DNA of 64,000 nt from Gnetum montanum (Eukaryota > Streptophyta > Gnetopsida > Gnetales > Gnetaceae), in contig MNCI01030375.1 in NCBI GenBank assembly GCA_015680685.1, positions 62,001-126,000 on the forward strand, in the 5' to 3' direction. The notes beneath the pieces were generated by a model. The model was not told where the DNA came from. It searched no databases and saw only the letters and a program-made list of their open reading frames with translations. Made by a program: the position numbers and the translations under genes. Below are positions 23,560 through 34,979 of the stretch, piece by piece (position 1 is the first letter of the stretch; each line of letters begins with the position of its first letter).

Positions 23560-26446
23560 CAGCATGAAGATGGTTGAGAAGATCAAATAGTCCCAAGTAG
23601 TGGACGTGGTTGAGGTTTCAAAGAACCTTCAGCAACTTCGAGCATGCATTGTGGTTGAGAAGGCTATGACTACCTTACTATAGTTGCTACCTCTGGTGGA
23701 AGGACAAAGGCATCTAATAATGCCTTCATCTTCTCCTCCTTACTCTGGGGATCATTCACAGTCCACACAGCATCACCAATGTGGGCTGAAATGGAGATAT
23801 TTCACAAATAGGGCATTAATGGGAACAACTCCTTAACATTGATGAACTAAGCAATGAATTGTTTACATTCAACATCGAACAACTTAATTACATTTTTGCA
23901 ACTCCTAGTAGTCATTCATTCTTTCGACCAAGCTCTCAGAAGTGGATTTCTAATCAATATATTTACCATTAAGAACCTCAAGTTTAGCATTTGCCTCTAC
24001 AAGATTTTGCTTGGTGTCCTTATGATGCTTGAACTTGACCTTGTACAATAAGTACCAACTGGCCACTTGCATTTCCAATTTTGATCGCAGCTATCTGGCA
24101 ATCAACATAGCCAGGTATACGTATTGAAGATTGGCAAGCTCTATATATTTATTCATTTTCTCTATCTACAACTCCTTCGTATGAATTTTTGCTTTATGGT
24201 ATTGATCAATCCCATCAATCATGGGATGCCATAATTCATGTCGTTGTTGAAGTTGTTGGAGGGTTTTGTTCATCTTTGCCTTCACCACTTGGATGTGTTT
24301 CTCATTTATTTCCTTTTGTAGGTTGACCTAGTCTCTGTAGTGATATTTGACTCTCTCAAATGTGAGAGCCTCTAATTTCTAAGTGATTACCTCTATTGCA
24401 ATATTTTGGCGAAGGGCACAAACCTTCTTCATGGAGAGGTTTCTATTCTTGAGTGCTAATCTCCTTAACTCTATATTTTCTTTGGCTAGTTGCTCCTGCT
24501 GTTGATGGATAAAATTAGTCAACTATTGTTTATGAACATTAATGTTTTGCAGGTGATGATTTTCTGTAGTCAGCGATACATTCTCCTGGTGGGCCAGATC
24601 CAAGGCCTTTTGAATTTTATTCTAGATGGCCTTTGCCAAGAATCAGTAGAACATCATCGTCTCCATTACGCCCACAACCCCTTTCAACCTAGTGTGAAGC
24701 TATTTAAGAGCTTCATCTCTTGTCAATGCTGGGTTGAGAAATGTAGGGTTAACAATCTAAGCTCTTAATTCAGCAGCTTCCACAGCTAAGTGTTCATTCA
24801 ACGCCTTTGTTGTTTTAAGTTTCTCTTACAAAATAATATTTTTTTCCCTTACCTCTAGTAACTATGACTGAGTTGCAGTTATATTAATTTGGAAGGTCAA
24901 AGACATCCAAAAGCCATTGCTTAGTTCCTACTAGTTGGTCCAGTAGTTGTTTATGTTGTGATGCACTTAATCTACTGCTTATGATCCCTACAAACATTTG
25001 CACATTTTTAAGTGCAGTGATCTTTGGTACAAACACCATTGGTGCATTGAATGTTTTGAAAATTTTGATAGCAACCACCTCTGATGTTGTTTCTTACCCT
25101 TAGTACTACATCATGAGTACTATTGCCCCCTCATCCTCCTTCAAGCACACCAAAAAGATCATAGCATTACTAAAAATCTCTGGGAGTTGCTACTATTCTA
25201 AGAGAGATACTGTTACCTCTCTAACACTAGGATTCAACCTCACAAACAACTATATTCGTTGGGTAGAAAAAATGGATCCAACTCCACCCATTAATCTAAA
25301 TGTTTGGGACCTCATTCAAGTGACTTATCATGGGATGATACAAAGATGGCTCTCCACCACTCGTGCTTACTTGTTGTTCTTGCTCACTCAAAAGTCATTC
25401 TAAGTACTCACACAACTATTGGAATGTTGCAGCAACATCTATCACTATTTTTTGAGTGGTAGGTGGAGGTGGTGGCTGCTTCTCATCTTCTTAGATTGTT
25501 ATTGTAGGAGTTTTATCCTTCATCATCTTTGTTCAATTAGCAATTAGAGTGCTTCAGACAACATCATTAGTGTAGCAGAATATTCCTCCTCTTAGACATA
25601 GTTTTCTGATGAGGCATGGGAAAGGGAGTTCCTTCCTTTCATGTTCATTCTCCTTGAACTGCTTCTCTATATCTAGATAGATTAGCTATGGAAGGTTGAT
25701 GGGGAATATTCCACTTAAAGTAGCACATGCATGGGTAGAAAAGGCAGTGATCTTGCTAGGCCTTACCATAGGATTTAAGTGAAAGGCTACAATCTTGTAA
25801 CAGATTCTTTCTATAGGTTTGAGCATGTTGTACACCTTGTGGTCAACACCATAGCACTGCTAAACCCATTCCTTTTTTATGTTGGGATCTACCTGCATTG
25901 GAATCTTGGCAAGATTCATCCCAGTTTTACGCAACCCAAGTACCTCTGCAATGGCTTGCATCAAGTATGAAACTAAAATGTCATTGATCTTGATCGTTGA
26001 ACCAACTTGCCTATTGTTCTAAAATAGGAACATCTCTCCCATATACCACTTCCTACTGGAATTGATAATTGGCCACATGGGAGAGGTCTTTAGTTGGTCC
26101 TGTAATTCTTTAGGTGCCTACTTCAAAAAAGAGCCAAAGTTTAACTTTTAGAGCACTTTTTTCTAAACCTCACTTAATCTAATTTAGTTTAGGCAAGCTT
26201 CCATTAAGGTCACCTCAAGGTTCTCTTGTTGGGTTGGTGCCTCATCCCAGTGGAAATATTCTATTGCTGCCACTTGTTTTGGAATATTATGAATAAACTC
26301 CACTTTGACATCTTCCCTAAGAAGTCTTGTAGCATGGGTTGCAAGTAGTTCTTCTTGGGTCAATTCTTGGTCCCTTCTCATTCTTGGCTACTTTTCCCTT
26401 GGTTGAGATAGTCCTCTTTCCTATGTGTGTTTTCCTTTTGGTGCAT
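23560..26446 (-). pseudogene. Post-pol accessory ORF of element X, copy 3 (decayed)
   Basis: Minus-strand ATG at 26446-26444 is immediately preceded by ACTGCAG, an acceptor-like AG. With one base restored the start has the same Pro-Lys-Arg opening and basic N-terminus as the copies at 542 and 36984. A conserved stretch is MRRDQELTQEELLATHATRL at about 26325-26381; farther on come Lys/Glu/Gln-rich, coiled-coil-like segments (24.1-25.0 kb). Multiple stops. It lies between region C and the 3' LTR, the position taken by env-like or other extra ORFs in Athila/Tat elements; function unknown. Confidence 0.55.
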
Positions 26447-26839
26447 CTGCAGTTATAACACATTTGTGGATTAGTAGATATAATGTGTAACTTAAAATTT
26501 TTGGATACCTTATCTCATTAATTAATTACACTTGGCTACAATTGGACCATGACAGATTGATTATTTTATTAATTAATTTTTTATTGTAAATGTTACCAAA
26601 GCTCATTAGAAAGGTTTAACTCTCATAATTTGGTGTTTTAATAATGATTCCTTAGTTAAACCTTTGTAGGAGTTAGAAAAATGTTGAAAAATTTTCTATC
26701 AAAAATAGAACATTCGTGGATCCCACAACTAAGAGCTTACCTTTGGGAGCTATAGGGTCAAAGAATGGAGTGATTTGGACAAATGGATAGGAAGTTATGG
26801 GCTTTGGAAGGTTCTAGTCTCTAGAAATTACAAAAACTC
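26447..26839 (-). other. Leader between internal promoter module and post-pol ORF (element X)
   Basis: AT-rich, no reading frame. It separates the TATA-like site near 26890 from the ORF start at 26446; the ORF-proximal end is a pyrimidine-rich, AG-terminated sequence like a 3' splice site. Confidence 0.4.
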
Positions 26840-28690
26840 CTTGGGCATTTGAGAACAAATGTGAAAATTTCTATGGGGGGTCATGCATATAAAAAGTATT
26901 TTTGTGCTGTGTTAATGGGGCCTTGTATACACATGGGCACTATCAATAGGGCCGCATTTATAGGGTCTGTAAACAAAATGTTCAAGTTGAAATATTTCAA
27001 AAAATACAAGGAATTTTTTAATGAATTTAGGATCCATAGAGTTCCAGAAAAGCCAAGAATATGATGAAATCATTGAAGAGGACCTTTAAAATCATGAAAA
27101 TTTAAAAATTTGATGGAGAATGTGTGAATTAAAGAAAATCCTTAAAGGAGCACATGGTTAAATGTAGAAGATGGATGCACAAAAGATTCTGATTGCAATA
27201 ATGCTTAAGAAGAAGACGCTTAACAAACCCAACCAAGAGATATGCAAGTGGGTCCTCCTATAAAGGCATGAAAATTCAAAAATTTGATGGAGAATGTATG
27301 AATTAAAGAAAATCCTTAAAGGAGCACATGGTCAGATGTAGAATATGGGTGCAAAAAAAATTATGATTGCAATAATGCCTAAGAATAAGATTCTTAACAA
27401 ACCCAACCAAGAGATATGCAAGTGGGTCCTCCTCATAGCAGGCACATGTCCTGTTTTCCCTTACATAACCTCAACCTAAGGAGTCTGTAGACCCCATAGA
27501 TGATTAATGGTATATGAAAGTTAAGGACCAAAACCCAAAAGATTCTACCAAAGAATTCAAGTACATCAAGCAAAGACATTGAACAAGAACATGAACACTA
27601 ATAGTGAGGTGAGTTATGGATAGGATGGATGGATGATGTAAAAGGTGGAATGGAGTTCCAAATTGAGGTCATAAGAAGTCCCCTATGGATTTGTAATTAA
27701 ATTACCTAAGAAGATCCATCCTTGGTCCAGACCAAAACCAACAACTTTTAGTGACTTTGCATCATTACTCCAAGACTGATCCATCCCCCTGAGATACAAA
27801 AGTGCTTCCATAGAACAACTATTATTCCTTAAAGAGAAGAAAAGAGAAGCAGGAAGTTAGAGAGGGCCTTAGGTAGAGGAGACCTTTAGGCATGGGTAAC
27901 ATGTCTTTCTATTCCCATAACTAGTGCTTGTAACCCATTTATTTCTCCAAAGGGGTGTACTTTGAATTTCCATCATGTTTTTTCTTTTATTTTTCTTTTT
28001 ATTATTTTTTTGTTATTTTTTTTTTTGTGGAATTTTTGGATGGGAATGACACCAAGCAAAGACTTATTCAACTTTCTATTATTGGTCGACACAGAATGGT
28101 AAGAAACCCATGAAAATACTCATGCACCCAAGTAAGTAGAAGAGTATGAAGATTATTGAGTCCCCTTGAAGTCACACCCTATCCAAACCTTTAAATCCTT
28201 CCTAATTCTGGAAACCACCATGTTCACAAATTTATTAAAGGTTTATTTAATAGAAGAAACCTCATATTCCCAAAATGAGAAAAACCATAGATTTTTGTAG
28301 ATGGGTGGATGTCATGGACTCACTATTTTTTCCATGAAAAAGAAACCATGTCTTAACCATTGATACAAAAATTCAAAAATAGAAACCAAACATTAGCAAA
28401 CAAAACATTAAGCACAAACCATCATTAGCAACAATTACAACACCACTATGTCCTATTGGGATAAAGCATGTTTATTAACAAAAATTAGAAAATCACACTA
28501 AAATAAAATAAAATAAGGTAAAATATATAAGAAAGTGTAAAATATTCAAGAAAAATTTAAATGTACTAACGATGATGTAAAATAGGAAAAAATTTTAAAA
28601 TAAAAAAGGTATAAAATAAACAATTTGAAAAAAAAAACAAAAATGTGTAAAAGAAATAGAAAAACTAAGGAGCCACATATGTGATTAGCA
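26840..28690 (-). repeat. Region C spacer of element X
   Basis: Inverted homologue of 19640-21290. Reading leftwards: T-rich tract (28500-28660), 'ttaataaacatgctttatcc' block near 28460, 'gatgtcatggactcac' (28309-28325, minus-strand equivalent of the block at 59390), the block near 27730 equivalent to 58930, the duplicated 27096-27434 segment and a TATA-like module at about 26885-26975. The module contains CAATAGGG and AATGGGG words like those of this element's own LTR U3. Confidence 0.6.
27096..27434. repeat. Tandem duplication, 174 bp x2, inside region C
   Basis: Units 27096-27269 and 27270-27434 both begin GAAAATT(T/C)AAAAATTTGA and end CAAGTGGGTCCTCCT. The other region C copies have this segment once. 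Confidence 0.9.
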
Positions 28691-28759
28691 TGGATGGACA
28701 TCTCCCCTATGACTGAGTTGGAAGGAGGAGATTTGAAAAATTGAGCATAGTTGCCTATC

Positions 28760-29800
28760 CATTGAGATATTTGTCATACTAGCTCACTTGGACTTGTGCA
28801 AAGGCTTTACTTGTTGGATGTTGACCAATTTCTTCTTTTTTGCGCTTTCAGGTTTGTATATGATCATGGCCCCAAAAGAAAATATTTCATTAATTATATA
28901 AGATCCCTATCACAATGTTTGAAATTTGGTTTTCTAAGGAACATTTTTGGGGTTCCAGTAGAGGACCTTATCTCTAGGTTAAAGTTTGATCCTTCTCATT
29001 CTTAGGTCATGTCATTGTTTGTTGAATGCCTTGTGCACTTCATTCAAGGATAGGGCCACGAATCAATTTTTTTCTAATACATTTAGGTTGATCAGTCTTT
29101 CTTTTTGTGTTAGACTTAGGTCAAGTCCATGTCATAGGCTATTGAAAGTGTATGGAGCTTGGATTGGATAGGTAGAGTTGGTAATTTTCCATACACTAGT
29201 TCATAGGGAAAGTAGCCTATTGGAAGTTTCCATGTTGAGTTGTAGGCCCAAAGGGCATCGTTGAGATTTTTGCTCTAATATCTTGAATATTTGCTAACAG
29301 TTCTTGTCAGAATCTTTGTGATCTCCCTGTTAGTAACCTCTACTTAACCATTGGCTTGGGGATGATAGGGTGTTATTAATTTAAGTTCAACCCCCAAGTG
29401 TTGCATAAGCTTCTAAAAATTTATGCCTATGAAGTATGTTCCATTGTTAGAAATTAGTGCATGTGGCACTCCAAACCTATTTATAATATGCTATTTTACA
29501 AATCAAGTAGTAGTAAATGATGTGCAATCAATGATAGCTGCTACTTTGGCCCATTTGGTATAGTAGTCAATGACTACGATAATATAGGCCTTTCAATTGG
29601 ACATGGGTGTGATGGAACCCATGAAATCTATTTCCCATATGTTAAAGGATTCTAGTGGTTGAATCCATTGTTAAGGATCCTTCATTTGTGTGGTCATCCC
29701 ACTATCTCATTGGTAACATTCACAGGATCAAATAAACTGGTGAGCATCCCTAAAGATTGTGGGCCAATAGCATCATGCCATCAGGATTTTTACAATCATG
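28760..29800 (-). pseudogene. Integrase of element X (decayed)
   Basis: Minus strand shows the DDE core in order: WEIDFMG (first Asp at 29636-29638), VVIDYYTKWAKVAA, ISNNGTYF where the second catalytic Asp of the usual DNGTYF is Asn, and TPYHPQANG followed by VEVTNREI with the catalytic Glu. This spacing is that of a gypsy integrase core. The N-terminal zinc-binding part is barely readable. Downstream is region C rather than a chromodomain. Stops occur throughout. Confidence 0.8.
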
Positions 29801-30120
29801 CATCTCCCTACATAGTGGCCTTTGCAAGGGCATTCCTAAGCATCCTAGAGAACACGCAATTGATCTGCATCAAAGACACACCAATAAACCAAGCCATCAG
29901 TGCATATCTTACAAAGGTGTCTATTGATTTCCATGAAGTGTTTGGCCTAATGAAGAAACTTTTGTTTCTTTCTATAATCCAAATCTTGTGGCATCTCTTG
30001 AGAGAGAATTCCATCATACCATTTTGATTCTATGGGCATCTAGTCATTAATTGCATCAACAAAGAGGAGTTCATCTAGGAATTGATCAAAGAGTGAGCTC
30101 TCCTCCTCTTTGTCATCCCA

Positions 30121-30400
30121 TCATAATTGAGAGAGATGGTTAGCAACCACATTCTCAGTCCCCTTTCGATCTATCATTGTAAGATCTAATTCTTGCAAGA
30201 TCACCAACCACAATATGACACAAGGGCTCACCATTAGCTTGTTCATTATGAAGCAGATGGCACTATGGTTAGTGTGCACAAACACTTTATATCCAAGCAC
30301 ATGGTGCTTGAATTTCTCCAAAACATCCACGATCCCCATTAGTTCTTTCTTCGTTGTGATGTAATTCAACTATGCACCCACAATGCTTCGACTTGTACAG
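30121..30400 (-). pseudogene. RNase H of element X
   Basis: An 82-codon open stretch (30369-30121) contains NYITTKKELMGIVDVLEKF, a VFVHTNHSAI strand (HTDHSAL in intact elements, catalytic Asp changed to Asn) and RKGTENVVANHLSQL, the RNase H C-terminal motif (ENVVADHLSRL type). It lies between RT and integrase as in all Ty3/gypsy pols. Confidence 0.85.
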
Positions 30401-31500
30401 TGGATGTAATATGGATTTTTCTCATCATCAAATTACATAAGCACAACTCACAAGGCATAATTTGATGCATCTTTCATGATATGAAATGGTCTGGATTAGT
30501 CAGGTGCTAAGAGAATTGGAGTCTCTACGAGCTTAGGCTTGAGGCTATGAAATGTCTTTTCACATTCCTTGGTCCAAATGAATGAAGCATCTTTCTTTTT
30601 TAGCTTGACCAATGGTTTTACAACCTTAGAGAAATTCTCTATGAATCACCAATAGTAACTAGTGTATCCAAGGAATGATTGAACATCTTTAATGATTTCT
30701 GGTTGGCGAGTGATCCCTTAGATGACCCTTATCTTTTCAAGGTCCACCTCAATCTTTGCTTGAGAAATTTTTTACCCTAGTACAATGCCTTCTTGGACCA
30801 TGAGATGGCTCTTTTGCCAATTGAGCTACAGGTTTGTTTCCACACATCTTTTGAGTACTTACTCAAGGTGGTTCAAGGATTGCTTGAATGTAGCACCATA
30901 AGTGGAGAAGTCATCTATGAAGACTTCCACTTTGCTACCAATTTTTTACTAAAAGATACTTAAGACTAGGTGTTGGANCGGCTAAGCAACTCACTATCCA
31001 CAATGAGATAGATGAACCCTGCCTTAAGCAATTGCTTAATATTCTCTTTGATAGTTCGCTTCAATTTTGGATTCAACTGCCATTGTCGTTGCCTCCTTGG
31101 CTTCATGGATGGATCAATATAAATGTGGTGCTAGCATATCCATAGTGAGTTTAGGATATGACTACGCAAAGGTTGTTGGCTATATATTGACCACTTTCAA
31201 TAGTTTTTCTTTTTTCTCAAGATCAAGTTTGGCATTAAGTATGACTATCATATTATTTTTTAAGAATGCATATTCCAAGTCAACAAGTAGAGTTTTTAAC
31301 TCTAAGGGCTCTTGTTTGAAGTTCTTAGGGATCTCAAACTCTTCCCAATTGGATTATCAAATATTTGATGATGATGAACTTTCTCTAGTTTATCCATGTC
31401 TTCAACATAGGCACATGTTAAGCTCTTAGCAATTTCCATGAAAAGTGTGTTACTTCCAAGATCAGCTATCAGCCATTAGGTCTCCTCCTATTTTGTTGCT
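30400..31500 (-). pseudogene. Reverse transcriptase of element X, internally deleted
   Basis: Catalytic box F-I-D-D-F at 30907-30921. Compared with the copy at 4.4-5.6 kb, about 290 bp between the catalytic box and the N-terminal part is missing, and a single N (30978) stands at the junction. The N-terminal palm region follows to about 31.5 kb, where an Ile-Lys-rich stretch resembles the region before the first RT block. Confidence 0.75.
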
Positions 31501-31559
31501 ATTACATATAGGCACCTTTGAACTTTACATTCATCTACATAATCTCTTCATGCTTTGAT

Positions 31560-31947
31560 GGATATGCTCTTGAAAAACCAAAGTTTCTACACACTATTGC
31601 ACATATTTTCATTGTACATGATGCATGGAACTCTCTTCTTCTTGATTTTTCCAAATTCATTTTCCTTGCAAATTTCCAATTAAAGATCTCTTATTCTCAT
31701 TCTTGCATCAATAATGCTTAGCCTTTCCCTTCCCATAATGATTGGGAAGTCACCCTTATAGTTCTCAACCTTGATTACTAGGAAATCAACAAGATAAGAC
31801 CACCCATAGACAGTGGTCATAATGTCTTCTACCACTCCCAATGGAACACAAATGGATTGGATTTCCAATTATAATCAAATATTACTCTTCTTGAGAGGTG
31901 GTAGGTTCCATGCAATATACATCTCATGAAAAATCAAGTTAACACTA
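31560..31947 (-). pseudogene. Retropepsin-like protease of element X, cut by insertion
   Basis: FPIIMGRERLSIIDA (about 31694-31738, minus) is the protease C-terminal motif, paralogous to 5880-5910. The sequence toward the protease N-terminus and gag stops abruptly at 31947, where the + element begins; the rest of element X is not seen again in the window. Confidence 0.65.
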
Positions 31948-32827
31948 TGATGAGTCATGTTTTGTAGAGCTCTAATATCGAATATCTGATATCGGAGCCA
32001 TGGTGTTAGGTATATGATATCAAGACACAATCTCTAATGTCAGGGATCTGATATCACCTCTTCCATCTATGCTTATAAATACCACACTTGGATGCATGGT
32101 TGGGATATATAAGATAGAGTTAGATTCATAGATTTTTGACTTCAAGCTTTGTTATTTTCAAGTGCATGCCTACAATGTGATGTTAAGTAATTGTATGGCA
32201 TCCTTATTCGAGTGTGATGTACTTGGACATGTTATATGTTCAGCAATAAAGATCGAGATTACTTCCATCATTGTAGCATCGACTTAGCTTTATTACTGTT
32301 GTTAATTGCTTAAATGTTTACTATTTTCTTTAGTTAATATTATCATTCATTTCTCTTTATTATTCCTATCATTAAGCAAAATGAGTATGACTAATCATGA
32401 ATGCTTAAGTGTAACTACTTGGTAGCCTAGTAGTGTTATTGTTTGATATGCCTAGTAATGGTACACTTGGTAACCCTAGCAGTATCTACACGAAGTCCAA
32501 GGCACGTATGAAAGGTTAGGAATGGATACTCATCACACATAGGCTAGTTAAACTTTACTTTTCATTGCTAATTAGATTAAAACAATTAATTTCTTTATTA
32601 TCATTAAAATTTGCTTAGGGCCAAACAACATCAAGGATCATATGTCTCACTTTGGACTAAACCATATGTGACAAAGCTACCACTAGTCCAAGTGGGAAGA
32701 TAGTGAACTGTGATCAAGGAATAATGATTTAGATGCACAACTAGTCCCATCCATAGAATTTGACCAGATCGTGCGTGAAAGCTTATGATTCATATGGTTG
32801 GATGTAGGGATACCTCATCACTCATCA
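31948..32827 (+). repeat. 5' LTR of element Y
   Basis: TGATGAGTCATG...CTCATCA, 880 bp; TATA box (TATAAAT) at 32074, 126 bp from the start, the same offset as in the LTR at 16906. U3 contains several GATATC-like palindromes. Confidence 0.85.
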
Positions 32828-32828
32828 T

Positions 32829-32846
32829 TGGTGCCATTACTAGGGA
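32829..32846 (+). promoter_or_regulatory. Primer binding site, tRNA-Asp type (mutated)
   Basis: TGGTGCCATTACTAGGGA; the five differences from the tRNA-Asp type site are all C-to-T or G-to-A. Confidence 0.8.
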
Positions 32847-32952
32847 TGGTGCTAGTTATCTAGATTAGTTATATTGTACATGATTGATGTAAATGCATTA
32901 ATGATATATTTTTTTAAAAATATTAAATTGCATACATCATTAACTAAAAGCA

Positions 32953-34960
32953 ATGTCTCTTTCACAAGGAAGCGATAATGCATTGTATGGTGAGAACATT
33001 CATTGGAGAACTAATGAGATATATGTTGAGGAAAATTGGAGTGACCAACTTCATGTAGGGGTTTCATATATTCATGACCACTCTGATGACACTCAAAGAC
33101 TACATTCACCTAAGAAAGAAAACCCTAGAGGAGATGAAGTAAGTCCTAGACCAGGGGAGGCCTTAAGGCCTAGGACCTCTTAAAACCTAGAAAAGATAAA
33201 TCAAGGGACCCTAGGGAACACCATAGAAGCCATGGTAATCCTCCAAGGTTCTTATCTTCCTCTTTCTCCTCAACATCTAGTTCTGATGAAGATGAATGTA
33301 GGTATAGAGACAAAGCTCCACTATGGGGTCAAAATAAAAATAGGAATCGAAACCATAGGGAAAATCAAAGACATCAAAATGAATATAGAAAACATCATTA
33401 CAATCAAACAAATAAAAATAGAAATTTTCATCACAACATGTCTAATGATAATGAATCCTTGTTGGCCACTAAGAGCCTAATGTAGATGACAAAGGCAGTT
33501 AAGATACCCCATAGGCATCACAAGGAAAGTTTCCTAATAAGGCTTGATAGGAATAATATCCCTAAATTTGTGGGAGGCTATGATTTAGATCCACAACATC
33601 ATCTACAAGTCTTCCATGATGCTTATGCCTTATACAACATTGAATGTGGCTGGAAAAAGCTTAAGCTCTTTCATAAGATACTAATCGATAAAGCTAAAGT
33701 GTGGTATAGATCATTGAAACCAAATTCAATTTGATGGTGGTTTGCCATGTTGAAACTCTTCAATGAGAAATGCCAAACCTATGCAAGGGTGTCCACCTTG
33801 AGGAGATGGATCCAAGGATGGAGATAAAAACAATGTGAATCCTTGGACATGGCCCTAGATAGATACTATTCTTTGCTAAATAGATGCCTAGGCCAAGGCT
33901 TCTATGAGGAAGATCAACTTTTCCACATCATACATGGGCTTCATAATGAAAGGAGTGAGACCCTTGGGATGTATGCTCAAGGTCAATTATATGGGCTGCA
34001 AATCCATCAAATCTGAGAGTTAATTGAGCATTTGAAAAAAGAAGAAGGTGAACTATGTAAATGGAATAATTTTGATAAATATCATAGGAACCCAACTCTT
34101 CAAAAGAAGATGGTACACATCTATGGTAAGAAGAAAGAGGCTGCTCTCAATAAGGTAATTCCACAACAAACCTTGTCAATACAAAAGTTTATTAATGAAC
34201 TTGAAGCAAATTTTGATAGTATGTCAGAGTGGATAAATGATAAAGTTAAAACTTTCATAAAAACTGTAGAGGAGAAGCTAATGCAAAATGAACCAAGTGA
34301 TCACAATAAATGGAGGAAGAAGAACCAAGAAACGGCTAGGAACACTTATTGATAAACAGGAAACATGGATAAAAAATGAGACTATAGACTCAACCACAGA
34401 TGAAGATGATGAATGTGACATCTGCATATATGATTACCCAAAGGGCTATTGTCTAGTCATGTTGCATTAACATAAATGTGTTCCCACCACAGTCTTAGAA
34501 ATGTGCTTTCTTTAGAAAGGCTCCCATGCACAAGCATAACACTCATAGACCTACCACATCATCCAAACCAACAAAATGCCAATCTAATGCAATGCCTTCC
34601 CTTTCATAGCCAATATCCTCTAATCCTATGTAAGGGCCACCATCCATAGTTACTTCAACACCTAATAGAAGCAATGAATCTAGCATTGTGTAGAGACAAA
34701 AAAATCCATGCATACCTAATCATGATCAAGGGTGCAATCATGGGTTAAACATTCGCAATGTTGACACACCTCATACTCTTACCCACCATACATCTAACAA
34801 CCAAGTGTGTGAACAACAACCTATCTATGTCATCACCATTAAACCAAGAGACACCCTGTGGCTTGAAAATGAAGGGTTAACACTGTTACACAAATGCATG
34901 AAGCCTGCCTATCCACTTATTAATTTTTGTCATCATCAAAAGCTTAATTGTGGAGGAGAC
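32953..34960 (+). pseudogene. gag of element Y (decayed)
   Basis: ATG 32953 opens MSLSQGSDNALYGENIHW, a start shared with the copy at 62115 (minus). An acidic N-terminal part and an Arg/Asn/His-rich linker precede the core: FVGGYDLDPQHHLQVFHDAY, WKKLKLF and AKVWYRSL (33550-33720). A region matching FNEKCQTYARV and a Glu/Lys-rich helix follow. The knuckle is C-D-I-C-I-Y-D-Y-P-K-G-Y-C near 34410-34455, with the His changed to Tyr. A Pro/Ser/His-rich tail ends before region C. Frame broken at several places. Confidence 0.75.
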
Positions 34961-34979
34961 ACCCCATCCTAACATTCAA

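Noticed and set aside
31943-31947. CACTA as a target-site duplication shared with 4404-4408
   Set aside because: The two CACTA copies flank different elements (Y and the 3499 LTR); the agreement is coincidental.
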